A stretch of 64,000 nt of DNA from UBA7805 sp036146215 (GTDB lineage Bacteria > Planctomycetota > Planctomycetia > Pirellulales > UBA7805): NCBI GenBank assembly GCA_036146215.1, contig JAYYJN010000079.1, positions 6,397 to 70,396 of the forward strand, given 5' to 3'. The stretch's first letter is position 1. Every line of letters starts with the position of its first letter. The position numbers and the translations under genes are program-made. Under the pieces are notes generated by a model, which was not told the origin of the DNA, did not search any database, and worked only from the letters and a program-made list of their open reading frames with translations. Positions 8,812 through 16,926 of this stretch are shown here, in pieces.

Positions 8812-10368
8812 ATGAGTTTATGGAAGATTGCCTGGCGGAGCGTTCAACAACGAAGTCTTTCCTCGTTGTTGACTGGCCTTTCCATTGCCCTGGGGACGGC
8901 ATTGGTGATTATTGTTTTGGTGGTGTACGGGGTGGTTGCTCAATCATTCCGTGAGGCAGCACAGGGCTACCATCTTATTCTTGGTGCGAAGGGTGGAAAG
9001 TTACAATTGACGCTCAACACGGTGTTTCATCTGAGTCAACCAATCGAGAACGTGCCATATTCGTTCTATAAAGAGTTTACTGAATACAAAGATGCAGAGG
9101 GCAAACCGACGCGAGGAAAGTATGCTTCGGCAGTCGAGGTGGCGGTTCCCTATTGTTTAGGGGACAGTTACCAGGAGTTTCGCGTTGTCGGGACCACACC
9201 CGATTTATTCGATAAATTGAGCTACGGTAGCTATGCCGATGGAAAACCGAAATTTTACGAATTCTCGGCAGGCAAAAACTTCACAGCGGATGATTTTCGC
9301 GGTGCGGTGATTGGCGCTGTGGCGGCAAAGAAAACGGGTTTAACGGTCGGTGACCGATTTCCCATTACACACGGATTGGCGGAAGACGAGGATGCACATG
9401 TTCATGAGGAAGATGCGTTTCATGTGGTAGGCATTTTAAAGCCGACCGGCACACCCAATGACCGTGCGGTGTTTGTCAACATGGAAGGTTTTTATCTGAT
9501 CGGCGACCACGCGAAACCGGTTGAATCCGAACCGGAGTCAGCCGAATCGCGAGAATACAGACAGCAGGTGGATCGCTTAAAGAGAGTCGATACGATGCTG
9601 GCGAAATTGCTTGCCGCGGGTAAGCTCGAACCGAATGTTGCAAGCGAAGTGAAACAGGTGGAATCTTTGCTTGGCGAAATGCAGGAGTCATTCGCCGCAA
9701 AGATTACCGATGACAAGGACCAGTCCACCTCAGTGGTCACACCTGCACCGGATACAGAGGGTAAAGCCGTTCCATTGCCGGAAAATCAACGCGAGGTAAC
9801 GGCGGTGTTGTTATTGCTCAAGAACGATGTCTTTTCTCAAATCTTGCACAATAAAGTCAACGAAGGCAGTGTCGCTCAGGCCGTTTATCCCAGTCGGGAG
9901 GTTGCCCAACTTTTTGAGGGAATCGTGGGGCATGTCCAAACAATCCTCTTGGTTCTCGCAATTCTTGTCGTGATTGTCGCAGGAGTTGGTGTCATGGTGA
10001 GTATGTATAACTCGATGAGTGATCGGAGTCGAGAAATTGGCATCATGCGAGCATTGGGTGCCGGGCGGGTTACCGTGATGACCATTGTTCTGCTCGAAGC
10101 GATTCTGTTGGCTGTCCTTGGCGGCGCAGTCGGAGTAATTCTCGGGCATTCTGCCATTGGTGCTTTTGCATCAGTTATCGCGGACAACACCGGGGTAATG
10201 ATTCACTTTTTAGAACCAGCACCTGCAGCGGATTTCGGCGGTTGGCGTATATCCCCTGAGTTGGTTTTGATTCCCGCATTAATTCTACTGGCAGTCCTCG
10301 TTGGCTTTCTTCCGGCATTGGTCGCTTATCGGACCGATGTCTCCCGGGCATTGAGTCAGTCTCCCTAG
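8812..10368 (+). CDS. FtsX/MacB-like ABC transporter permease with acidic histidine-containing loop
   Basis: A 518-residue permease with one N-terminal helix (about 18-43), a large extracytoplasmic domain and three C-terminal helices (about 380-404, 420-447 and 482-506), the standard MacB/FtsX plan. The conserved cytoplasmic turn SDRSREIGIMRALGA is present. The periplasmic part holds an acidic stretch with three histidines at about residues 187-203 (EDEDAHVHEEDAFH), followed by VVGILKPTGTPNDRAVFVN. Related permeases beside DUF3299 genes carry a similar His-containing segment, as I recall. A Glu/Lys-rich, probably coiled region follows (about 235-300). It would work with the ATPase upstream. 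Metal handling is an inference from the loop and neighbours. Confidence 0.9.
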   Translation: MSLWKIAWRSVQQRSLSSLLTGLSIALGTALVIIVLVVYGVVAQSFREAAQGYHLILGAKGGKLQLTLNTVFHLSQPIENVPYSFYKEFTEYKDAEGKPTRGKYASAVEVAVPYCLGDSYQEFRVVGTTPDLFDKLSYGSYADGKPKFYEFSAGKNFTADDFRGAVIGAVAAKKTGLTVGDRFPITHGLAEDEDAHVHEEDAFHVVGILKPTGTPNDRAVFVNMEGFYLIGDHAKPVESEPESAESREYRQQVDRLKRVDTMLAKLLAAGKLEPNVASEVKQVESLLGEMQESFAAKITDDKDQSTSVVTPAPDTEGKAVPLPENQREVTAVLLLLKNDVFSQILHNKVNEGSVAQAVYPSREVAQLFEGIVGHVQTILLVLAILVVIVAGVGVMVSMYNSMSDRSREIGIMRALGAGRVTVMTIVLLEAILLAVLGGAVGVILGHSAIGAFASVIADNTGVMIHFLEPAPAADFGGWRISPELVLIPALILLAVLVGFLPALVAYRTDVSRALSQSP

Positions 10369-10390
10369 AGGGGAATCTGGAACGAATCGC

Positions 10391-11827
10391 ATGTCTGCTT
10401 TTGTGAAATTTCTCTTGCAGGTGACTACTCTTATTAGTCTGGGATTCAGCATCGCCCCACCCGGAGTCGTGGAGGGGTGTTCGATTTGTGCCAGCCTCTC
10501 ACCAACACTTTGTGATGAAATGGCCGCCGCAGATCTTGCAGTTGTCGCGGAATACATCGGTACTCCGGAGGTCGATCCGGGGATCGCCGATCCGGAGGCG
10601 TATAAATCATCGTTTCGAATCCGAAATATCTTTAAGGGGTCCGACGAAATTGATGACAGTCTTTCGGTGAAGGTACTTTTTTTCCCCAGCGAGAGTGCTA
10701 AATCGGGTGATCAGTATCTTATCCATGGCAATTGGATCGACAACGATGATCAGACTGCTATGGAAATCCGCTGGACAACCCCGATCGCCATGTCAGACGA
10801 AGCGATAGCGTACTTAAATCGAATGAGGAGTTTACCGGAAGATGAGCCGCAACGATTGATCGAGGCAATGGCTTATTTAGAGAGTGATGATCCGATGCTT
10901 CGCCGGGATGCATTTGACGAATTCGGCAAAGCCCCCTATGAATTGCTCGAGCAGTTGAAACCGGTGCTCGATAAGCAAACTTTGATTGCTAAAATTGATA
11001 ATCCGGAGACCGAATCGAACATCAGGAAACTCTGTTACACCCTCCTCACGATCTGCGGTACACCGCAGGAGTTGCCTTTTCTAACGTCAAAAATAAAACA
11101 AGAGCAGAAGCAGGCGAGCGACTCGCTTCCCGCGATTATTGCCTGCTATTTGAGTATTGCCGGCGCAGAGGGTTTACCGCTCATTGAGAACGTCTTTCTC
11201 ATGCAGGAGGGATCCGATCACGAGCGACGCGCGGGGGACGCGATCACGGCGTTACGGTTTCACGGGCAAGAGGCATCGGTTATTAAGCGAGAGCGGATAA
11301 GCGATGTATTTTTACGAATGCTACAAAGACCCACGTTGGGTGCCCGCGTTTTGAGTGATCTTGCGCGTTGGGAAAATTGGTCGGCAGTGGATCAAGTTGT
11401 TGCCATGTTTATCAATGCGGACGGAGATGGGTTGTGGGTACGGGAACCGGCGATTCGCTATTTACTCGCCTGTCCCACCGAATCAGCAAAAAAACAGATT
11501 CCAAAACTCGAGGCACTTGATCCCCTTGCGGTTCGCAATGGCCGACGGTTCGCGCTTCCCTTCGCAATGGGCCCAAGGAACATCGGCGTGGAGAATCAGA
11601 CGGTCAACGCCTCGCAAGGCGAGCGGACCGAGACCCCACGGGTGGGCAATGCAGAGCCTGCCACTGATACTCCGGTGGTTTTTGGTGAAAAACAGCCGAC
11701 AGTGACACAGGTTCCACTCAGGCAGCAGATGGACCCCTGGCGCTATGGCATTCCGCTCGTCATTGGTGTGTTGTTCGTGGTATTATTAGGTTGGTTTGTG
11801 ATGCGGCGGCAACCACAATCTTTTTGA
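10391..11827 (+). CDS. Exported NTR-like / helical-repeat protein with N-terminal CxxC and C-terminal membrane helix
   Basis: No named function. The 478-residue protein has a signal peptide and a mature start with Cys30-x2-Cys33 and Cys41 (GCSICASLSPTLCDE). A small beta-rich domain follows whose pattern (DLAVVAEYIG, SFRIRNIFKG, DQYLIHG) resembles the NTR/TIMP-like fold. Helical-repeat sequence runs from about 150 to 390, then a low-complexity linker and one transmembrane helix (IPLVIGVLFVVLLGWFVM) with a basic tail. It is a paralogue of the next gene: both share DP-x-L-x2-DAFDEF and the same order of segments. It starts 22 bases after the permease gene, so it probably belongs to the same transcript and may present cargo to the transporter. 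Confidence 0.75.
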   Translation: MSAFVKFLLQVTTLISLGFSIAPPGVVEGCSICASLSPTLCDEMAAADLAVVAEYIGTPEVDPGIADPEAYKSSFRIRNIFKGSDEIDDSLSVKVLFFPSESAKSGDQYLIHGNWIDNDDQTAMEIRWTTPIAMSDEAIAYLNRMRSLPEDEPQRLIEAMAYLESDDPMLRRDAFDEFGKAPYELLEQLKPVLDKQTLIAKIDNPETESNIRKLCYTLLTICGTPQELPFLTSKIKQEQKQASDSLPAIIACYLSIAGAEGLPLIENVFLMQEGSDHERRAGDAITALRFHGQEASVIKRERISDVFLRMLQRPTLGARVLSDLARWENWSAVDQVVAMFINADGDGLWVREPAIRYLLACPTESAKKQIPKLEALDPLAVRNGRRFALPFAMGPRNIGVENQTVNASQGERTETPRVGNAEPATDTPVVFGEKQPTVTQVPLRQQMDPWRYGIPLVIGVLFVVLLGWFVMRRQPQSF

Positions 11828-11868
11828 TTGTGTTGTTCCCAGAAAAATCATCGCGAGGTTCAAGGCAA

Positions 11869-13119
11869 ATGCAATCTTTTTTTCGGATTTTGGCGGTGGT
11901 GTTGTTTTTATCCGGTGGTACCAGCCTCCTCTTAGCCTGTCCTTTTTGTCGCCCCGTAAAGACCACCTTCACCGAAGATATCAATGCCGCCGATGTGGCA
12001 GTACTCGGCGAACTTGTGGCCCGCCCAAAGCGCCCTGACTCGAGTGAGGGTGAATTGCCTGCGGCTGACATTATTGATTCTTATAAGACCACATTTCGAA
12101 TCAAAAAAATTTATAAAGGAGACAAGCGAGTCGATCTTGGCGATGAGATTGTCGCAATTTATACGGGAGATGCTCCCCTGGGTGCAGAATGTTTGCTTCG
12201 TGGAATCGGAAAAGAAGAAGATCTGCAATGGGTTCCTCCGGTGCCGCTAAGTCAACGGGCTCAGACGTATGTGGAGCAAGTGCTGAAGCTTCCGGAGAAT
12301 GGATCTGAAAGGTTAGTCTTTTTTGAAGATTATCTGGAAGATAAAGATCCGATTTTGCAAGGAGATGCCTTCGATGAATTTGCAAGAGCTGACTACCAGG
12401 CACTCAAAGATATTCGTGCCCGTATCGATCATGAAAGGCTTCTAGGGTGGATTCAAAATCCCGATGTGACTCCCTCCAATCGTCGTCTTTATTTCACAAT
12501 GCTGAGCGTTTGTGGGAAACCAGAAGATTTGGGTTTGCTCCGCGAAATGCTCGTTTCTGGAGACGAGAGCCAACTAAAGGGTCTCGATTCATTGATCTCT
12601 TGTTATCTCACCCTTGCTGGTTCAAAAGGCATCGATTTGGTTGAAGACGAATTTTTAAGGGGTGGCGTGTTTTGGGATCCTGAATATGTACACACGTATG
12701 CGGCAATCATGGCAATTCGCTTTCAGGGGCAGGAAGGCGACATAATTCCACGTGATCGGCTGATTGCAGCTTTGCAGATTGTGCTTGACCGACCTGAGTT
12801 GGCGGATCTGGTGATACCGGATTTAGCCCGCTGGAAAGATTGGGGTTCTATGGACCGTCTTGTTCAGATGTTTAAAGATGCTGGGGAAAAATCGAGTTGG
12901 GTTCGTGTGCCGATTGTTAATTTTCTCCGCGCATGTCCCCTTCCGGAGGCCAAAGAACAATTGGGAGAACTGGCTAAGATTGATCCAGATGCGGTGAGGC
13001 GAGCCACCACATTTTTCCCATTCGCTACGGGAAGTCGGGGGAAAAAATCAGAAGTTGCCACTGCTACGAAGCCGAAAGAAGAGAAACAAGAGACCGAGAA
13101 ATCTTCGCCGAAACCATAA
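11869..13119 (+). CDS. Exported NTR-like / helical-repeat protein, paralogue of the preceding gene
   Basis: A 416-residue tandem duplicate of the upstream gene. The signal peptide ends at LLLAC, which fits a lipobox, and the mature protein would start Cys24-Pro-Phe-Cys27. The NTR-like segment (DVAVLGELVA, TTFRIKKIYKGD, ECLLRG) and helical repeats (DPILQGDAFDEFARADY) align with the paralogue. In contrast it lacks the C-terminal membrane helix and ends in a charged Lys/Glu tail, so if anchored it is by lipid. ATG 11869 is preferred because AAGG precedes it and the signal peptide begins there. The CxxC could bind metal or act in thiol redox; neither is shown. Confidence 0.75.
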   Translation: MQSFFRILAVVLFLSGGTSLLLACPFCRPVKTTFTEDINAADVAVLGELVARPKRPDSSEGELPAADIIDSYKTTFRIKKIYKGDKRVDLGDEIVAIYTGDAPLGAECLLRGIGKEEDLQWVPPVPLSQRAQTYVEQVLKLPENGSERLVFFEDYLEDKDPILQGDAFDEFARADYQALKDIRARIDHERLLGWIQNPDVTPSNRRLYFTMLSVCGKPEDLGLLREMLVSGDESQLKGLDSLISCYLTLAGSKGIDLVEDEFLRGGVFWDPEYVHTYAAIMAIRFQGQEGDIIPRDRLIAALQIVLDRPELADLVIPDLARWKDWGSMDRLVQMFKDAGEKSSWVRVPIVNFLRACPLPEAKEQLGELAKIDPDAVRRATTFFPFATGSRGKKSEVATATKPKEEKQETEKSSPKP

Positions 13120-13185
13120 ATTTTATTTCGCGTGGATGGTATCAATTCATAGATTAATTAGATCATTGTCCGAAATCGCATCGAC

Positions 13186-13866
13186 ATGAGTATGAATGTC
13201 CAGTTAGGTGAGACGATTGACGTGACTGTCAGTGATGACGACTATCGCGCATTGTCGGGCGCAGCAGTAATGAGTCTTGCACTCGGATTTTTGTCGGCCC
13301 TTGCCTTACTTACTCTTTATTTAGCTGCAATTCCCATTTTAGGCATCCTGTTCGGTTTTTATGCAATCTTGCAAATCCGTAAACATCCGAGTGAACTAAC
13401 AGGCCGGGGTGTCGCAATCGCGGGAGTGATTCTTTCGTCCACGCTTCTCGTAGCAGGCGCAAGTGTCGCATCGTACGTGTATGCCACAGAAGTACCAAGC
13501 GGATATGAGCGGATTTTTTATTCCCAGCTGCAACCAGAGGAAGGAAAAATCGGACAAAAGATTCCGCCACTTGCTGAAGAGCTCGATGGAAAAAAGGTTT
13601 TTATCAAGGGATATGTCTTTCCTGGGAAACAACGCCAAGGAATCAAAACCTTTCTATTGGTTCGCGATAAAGGAGACTGCTGTTTTGGTGGAAATCCGAA
13701 ATTAACCGATCGGATCCAGGTCACGCTGTCTGACCCTGAGCGGTTGCAATTTGATCCTTACCTGCACAAAGTTGCTGGCACATTCAGGCTCGTCAAGAAT
13801 CCGGGCCAAGCGGTCGATGCGGGTGGCGAAGTTTATTATCATCTGGATAACGGTCAGTTGCGATGA
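13186..13866 (+). CDS. Membrane protein with DUF4190-like helices and DUF3299-type domain
   Basis: A 226-residue protein. Two long hydrophobic segments (about 24-55 and 71-95) around a short basic loop (ILQIRKHPSELTGRG) resemble the DUF4190 membrane unit. An extracytoplasmic domain follows with LDGKKVFIKGYVFPG and a Cys-Cys pair at 165-166 (RDKGDCCFGGNPK). The same pattern occurs in the next gene, so both carry a DUF3299-type fold, and the CCFG motif may be a metal or redox site. It overlaps the next gene by four bases (ATGA), which suggests translational coupling. Association of DUF3299 proteins with ABC transporters of this permease class is known; the substrate here is not. Confidence 0.75.
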   Translation: MSMNVQLGETIDVTVSDDDYRALSGAAVMSLALGFLSALALLTLYLAAIPILGILFGFYAILQIRKHPSELTGRGVAIAGVILSSTLLVAGASVASYVYATEVPSGYERIFYSQLQPEEGKIGQKIPPLAEELDGKKVFIKGYVFPGKQRQGIKTFLLVRDKGDCCFGGNPKLTDRIQVTLSDPERLQFDPYLHKVAGTFRLVKNPGQAVDAGGEVYYHLDNGQLR

Positions 13867-14459
13867 TCAAAGGTGGTTGGACGAAAAATACTCTCTTGGT
13901 GATGGTGGCTTTGTTGCTGCCAGCGTGTAATCAGGGTTTAACAGTGCCATTGGAATCGTCTTCTTCAGCGTCCTCGTCAGACGAAGATGGATCCAATACT
14001 GGTGAGCGGAAAGTCAATCAAGGCGACGATCAGCAAGCTGAATCCGCGAGGCCACTGTTTCCAATAGCACAAAAGTCCAAGAGTTCTAAAACACAAGCGA
14101 TCTCATTTGATGACATCAAGTTTGAAATGAAAATAGACGACCCGTTTGATCGCTCGATGCTCACCAAAAAGATTACCGAGTATGACGGGCAGAAGATTAA
14201 GATTCGCGGATACATCTTGCCAAGTTTCAAGCAAGATGGACTCACCCAATTTGTCTTGGTTCGAGACAATTTAGAGTGTTGCTTCGGGCCAGGTGCCGCG
14301 CTTTATGATTGTGTCATGGTAGAGATGCAGGCCGGAAAGAGTGCCAGTTACAGCGTGCGACCGGTGACAGTTGAGGGCGGTTTTAAAATCACTGAATGGA
14401 AAGATTATGATGGGGTCATTCGGGCGATTTATCATCTCGACGGGGATGTCGTCTACTGA
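13863..14459 (+). CDS. DUF3299-type exported lipoprotein
   Basis: A 198-residue protein with a signal peptide ending in LLPAC, a probable lipobox. A Ser/Asp/Glu-rich linker follows (about 30-75), then a DUF3299-type domain: DGQKIKIRGYILPS, QFVLVRDNLECCFGPG with Cys139-Cys140, and YHLDGDVVY at the end. It is paralogous to the domain in the preceding gene, with which it shares a four-base overlap. The last gene of the ABC transporter locus starting at 8091, it would sit at the outer or cytoplasmic membrane surface. A role in metal delivery or thiol chemistry is an inference from the conserved Cys pair and the company it keeps. Confidence 0.75.
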   Translation: MIKGGWTKNTLLVMVALLLPACNQGLTVPLESSSSASSSDEDGSNTGERKVNQGDDQQAESARPLFPIAQKSKSSKTQAISFDDIKFEMKIDDPFDRSMLTKKITEYDGQKIKIRGYILPSFKQDGLTQFVLVRDNLECCFGPGAALYDCVMVEMQAGKSASYSVRPVTVEGGFKITEWKDYDGVIRAIYHLDGDVVY

Positions 14460-14477
14460 AAAGTGAGATCGAATCAC

Positions 14478-15992
14478 TTAGCCGCTGCGGGCAAGAGCCG
14501 GATAGAGAGCCTGCAGATTCAGCGTATCGCCGGTCTCTCTCTGTAAGTTCAGCAATTCTGTAAAAAGTTGTTGCAATCGTTTTTTTTGTTTTGGACTATT
14601 CGCCAGATTGTGTAACTCGTTCGGGTCTGCCTGCAGATCAAACAAAAGAATTTTGCGAATCGTCGGGTAGAGGATTAATTTAAATCCGTTTTGGACAATC
14701 ATTCTTTGGCTTTGCATGTATCCGCCATAGATTGCATCATAGTTGTCCACACGCTGCTTTCGCAGGATGGGAACAAGACTGCGAAATTGTATGTGTGCAG
14801 GCACGTCAATCTCGGCGAATTCTAACGTAGTTGGCATAATGTCCTGCAGATAGATTGGCGTTGAAAAACGTTGCCCCGATTCGATACCTGGTCCTTTTAA
14901 AATAAATGGGACTCGCATGCTGTGATCAAACATATTTTGTTTACCCAGCAGGCCATGATTTCCGACCGCGAGGCCGTGGTCGGCAGAGAAAATAATAAGT
15001 GTGTTGTCAGCATATTGTGACTCTTTAATCAGATCCAGAATCCGACCGACTTGCTGATCCAAGTGTGAAATAATTGCATAATATTCCTGGCGATGGACTT
15101 GGACTGCATGTGGCGTCCGTGGAAACGGTGCTAATCGCTCATCTCGCAATTGTGCATCGCAACCCATCGCATCTTTATATGGGTATTCGGGAACAAAAGA
15201 CTTCGGCACCGCAATATTCTCAAGCGGATAAGCATCTATAAATTCTTTTGGTGCCTGCCGAGGATCATGCGGGGCATTGAATGCGAGATACATGAAAAAT
15301 GGTGTGTTGTCCGGAACTCCTCCTTTGATGAAATCACAAGCATCATTTGCAAGCACCTCACTCCAATGTTTCCCGCCTTGCCAATAGCCGCCCTGCGCCG
15401 GATTCCAGGCTTTCCAGAGGTCTTCTTTGCGCGGCCTGTCATAACTTGCTGGCGTATCGGCGGGCATTCCCGGTCGTACATGTTTTACGATATCAAACAC
15501 GTTGGTCACGTCTGTTTGAAGATGCCATTTTCCAGAGAAAAAGGTGGTATAGCCAGCGTCCTGAAAATACTGACTCCACAATTTTTTGCTGCGGCTTTTC
15601 TTAGTGAGAGGCTTGACCTCCCTTTGCGCCTGCCAAAGAAAGCGTCCCGTGTTGAGCATACTCCGACTGGCAACACAAATTGCGCCATGCCAGCCTCCCT
15701 GATTATAGGCATGTGTAAAAACTGAGCCTGCTTGCGCTAGGTTATCTAAGTGGGGTGTACGCGGTTGATGCCCTCCTGTTGTTTCAAGCACGTTATAGGC
15801 AAGATCGTCGGCAAAGATGAAAATGATATTTGGCCGTTTCGGGGTATCCGTTCCTGCTGCCACTCCTGCTGCCATGGTATGAAGCAGCAATACCATTGAG
15901 ATGGAATATAATCCGCGACAATATGGCATTAAATCTTTCTGGCAGGGAGGCCAAGACATAATTGTCTTTTCCGATAGGAAGGTGGGCGTCAC
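14478..15992 (-). CDS. Secreted sulfatase with CVASR active-site motif
   Basis: A 504-residue sulfatase. A hydrophobic segment (ISMVLLLHTMAAGVAAG) acts as the signal peptide; the true start may be Met22 rather than the first Met. The metal-binding opening is IIFIFADDLAYN. The active site is ICVASRSMLNTG, giving Cys106 as the formylglycine residue and Arg110, with Ala at the Pro/Ala position. FSGKWHLQ and FSADHGLAVGNHGLLGK are conserved; the latter is typical of the iduronate- and choline-sulfatase-like branch. It converges on the DUF3299 locus with 18 bases between stops and has no polysaccharide-degrading neighbour, so the substrate is unknown. Confidence 0.92.
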   Translation of the reverse strand: MTPTFLSEKTIMSWPPCQKDLMPYCRGLYSISMVLLLHTMAAGVAAGTDTPKRPNIIFIFADDLAYNVLETTGGHQPRTPHLDNLAQAGSVFTHAYNQGGWHGAICVASRSMLNTGRFLWQAQREVKPLTKKSRSKKLWSQYFQDAGYTTFFSGKWHLQTDVTNVFDIVKHVRPGMPADTPASYDRPRKEDLWKAWNPAQGGYWQGGKHWSEVLANDACDFIKGGVPDNTPFFMYLAFNAPHDPRQAPKEFIDAYPLENIAVPKSFVPEYPYKDAMGCDAQLRDERLAPFPRTPHAVQVHRQEYYAIISHLDQQVGRILDLIKESQYADNTLIIFSADHGLAVGNHGLLGKQNMFDHSMRVPFILKGPGIESGQRFSTPIYLQDIMPTTLEFAEIDVPAHIQFRSLVPILRKQRVDNYDAIYGGYMQSQRMIVQNGFKLILYPTIRKILLFDLQADPNELHNLANSPKQKKRLQQLFTELLNLQRETGDTLNLQALYPALARSG

Positions 15993-16138
15993 CCTACTCT
16001 CCTACACTCAGATTGTTTGCCTGTCAACCATTTTGGCATTTTGGCTATAAGGACGCGTCAATTGACGAGCGACTTATACGGAGTTCAGAGAGTGTCTGTG
16101 ATGAAACCGCGTTAAAGCCAAATAATGTTTCAATTGCG

Positions 16139-16375
16139 TCAGGCTCGATGAGGCAAAGTAAATGAGTAGAGCATGACAACCGATCCGCTGATCAATAGTC
16201 CCCATGGAGCCCATGCGGGTGGCGAGACGACGAAACTAGAGGGGGTAGCTGCGGTGCTGTAAAGGTCGGTGTCCGAAAAATCAGCGGTTGTGAAAACGGC
16301 TGTTTCGACGACCAGGCACTCAATACCGATCAGTGAAATAAAAAGACCAACGGCCAGAATCGAAGCACGAAACAT
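16139..16375 (-). CDS. Small two-helix membrane protein, unknown function
   Basis: A 78-residue protein with an N-terminal hydrophobic stretch (SILAVGLFISLIGIECLVV) and a C-terminal one (WGLLISGSVVMLYSF) joined by a Thr/Ser-rich loop, with basic residues at the extreme C-terminus. This hydrophobicity pattern is unlikely for a chance reading frame. AAAGG lies somewhat far upstream of the ATG. I do not recognise a family. It stands between a sulfatase and a signalling gene, both oriented away from it. Confidence 0.5.
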   Translation of the reverse strand: MFRASILAVGLFISLIGIECLVVETAVFTTADFSDTDLYSTAATPSSFVVSPPAWAPWGLLISGSVVMLYSFTLPHRA

Positions 16376-16473
16376 TTTACTGGTAAACCTTTGACAGATT
16401 AGTGTTCCCGCTTTCTGTTATCGGCCTGACCTTTGCTCAAAATAAAAGGCGTCTTGCGATCGGTTTAAACTTC

Positions 16474-16498
16474 GGGGCTGTCGCGGCCCCCTCTGGGG
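16474..16498 (+). terminator. GC-rich alternating hairpin, possible terminator
   Basis: GGGGC and GCCCC can pair around a seven-base loop. Alternatively CCCC can pair with the following GGGG around a short loop, next to TTTTAT. The two structures share the central C-run and exclude each other, a layout seen in attenuators. There is no coding gene immediately upstream on this strand. Confidence 0.3.
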
Positions 16499-16850
16499 TT
16501 TTATGAATCGCTCAATCGGCAAAAAATCTGCGCTGAACTGATCTTACAAGTTGGAATCCTTGTCGAGTTAGGCACTTACGATTAGGATGAAATTGGGAAA
16601 CTCACGAAAGTTTCCCGCTTACTTTTGCCCCCTTATCAGCTATCAGCGTCTTGTGTGACTATGCTCTCTGTGAGGTTCTGTAGCGATTATAGGGTTGGTG
16701 CGGATGATCACCGTTTGCGAACTATTTTTCGACCCCATGAAGTTGAAAAGATATCCCTGATCGTCAGCGAAATTGGCTGCATGGGAAAAAATATAATGGA
16801 TCAAATCAAAATCTTATTGAGCGAACACTTCCACCGAAGGCATTGGACCC

Positions 16851-16888
16851 AAAAGCCGATGCCAATGGATAGGGCTTATTCGGCTTTT
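16851..16888 (+). terminator. Terminator-like inverted repeat upstream of the PAS-GAF-REC gene
   Basis: A perfect nine-base inverted repeat AAAAGCCGA / TCGGCTTTT separated by 20 bases, with T-runs on both strands so it could act in either direction. It ends 38 bases before the TTG start of the next gene. As no plus-strand gene precedes it, it would end a short non-coding transcript or attenuate the downstream gene. Confidence 0.45.
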
Positions 16889-16926
16889 GTCATTTAGAAG
16901 TACGGCCGAGCGAAGGGATACAAAAG

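Larger units (their letters stand above)
16376..16926. other. Intergenic region with two hairpin-forming elements
   Basis: No convincing gene occurs in these 551 bases. A weak reading frame in the middle on the plus strand has no ribosome-binding site or recognisable content. Two strong palindromic elements (described separately) suggest a short untranslated transcript or the leader of the downstream signalling gene. Confidence 0.5.

Noticed and set aside
16625..16897. Small plus-strand gene in the gap before the PAS-GAF-REC gene
   Set aside because: No ribosome-binding site, no recognisable content, and it overlaps the terminator-like repeat.
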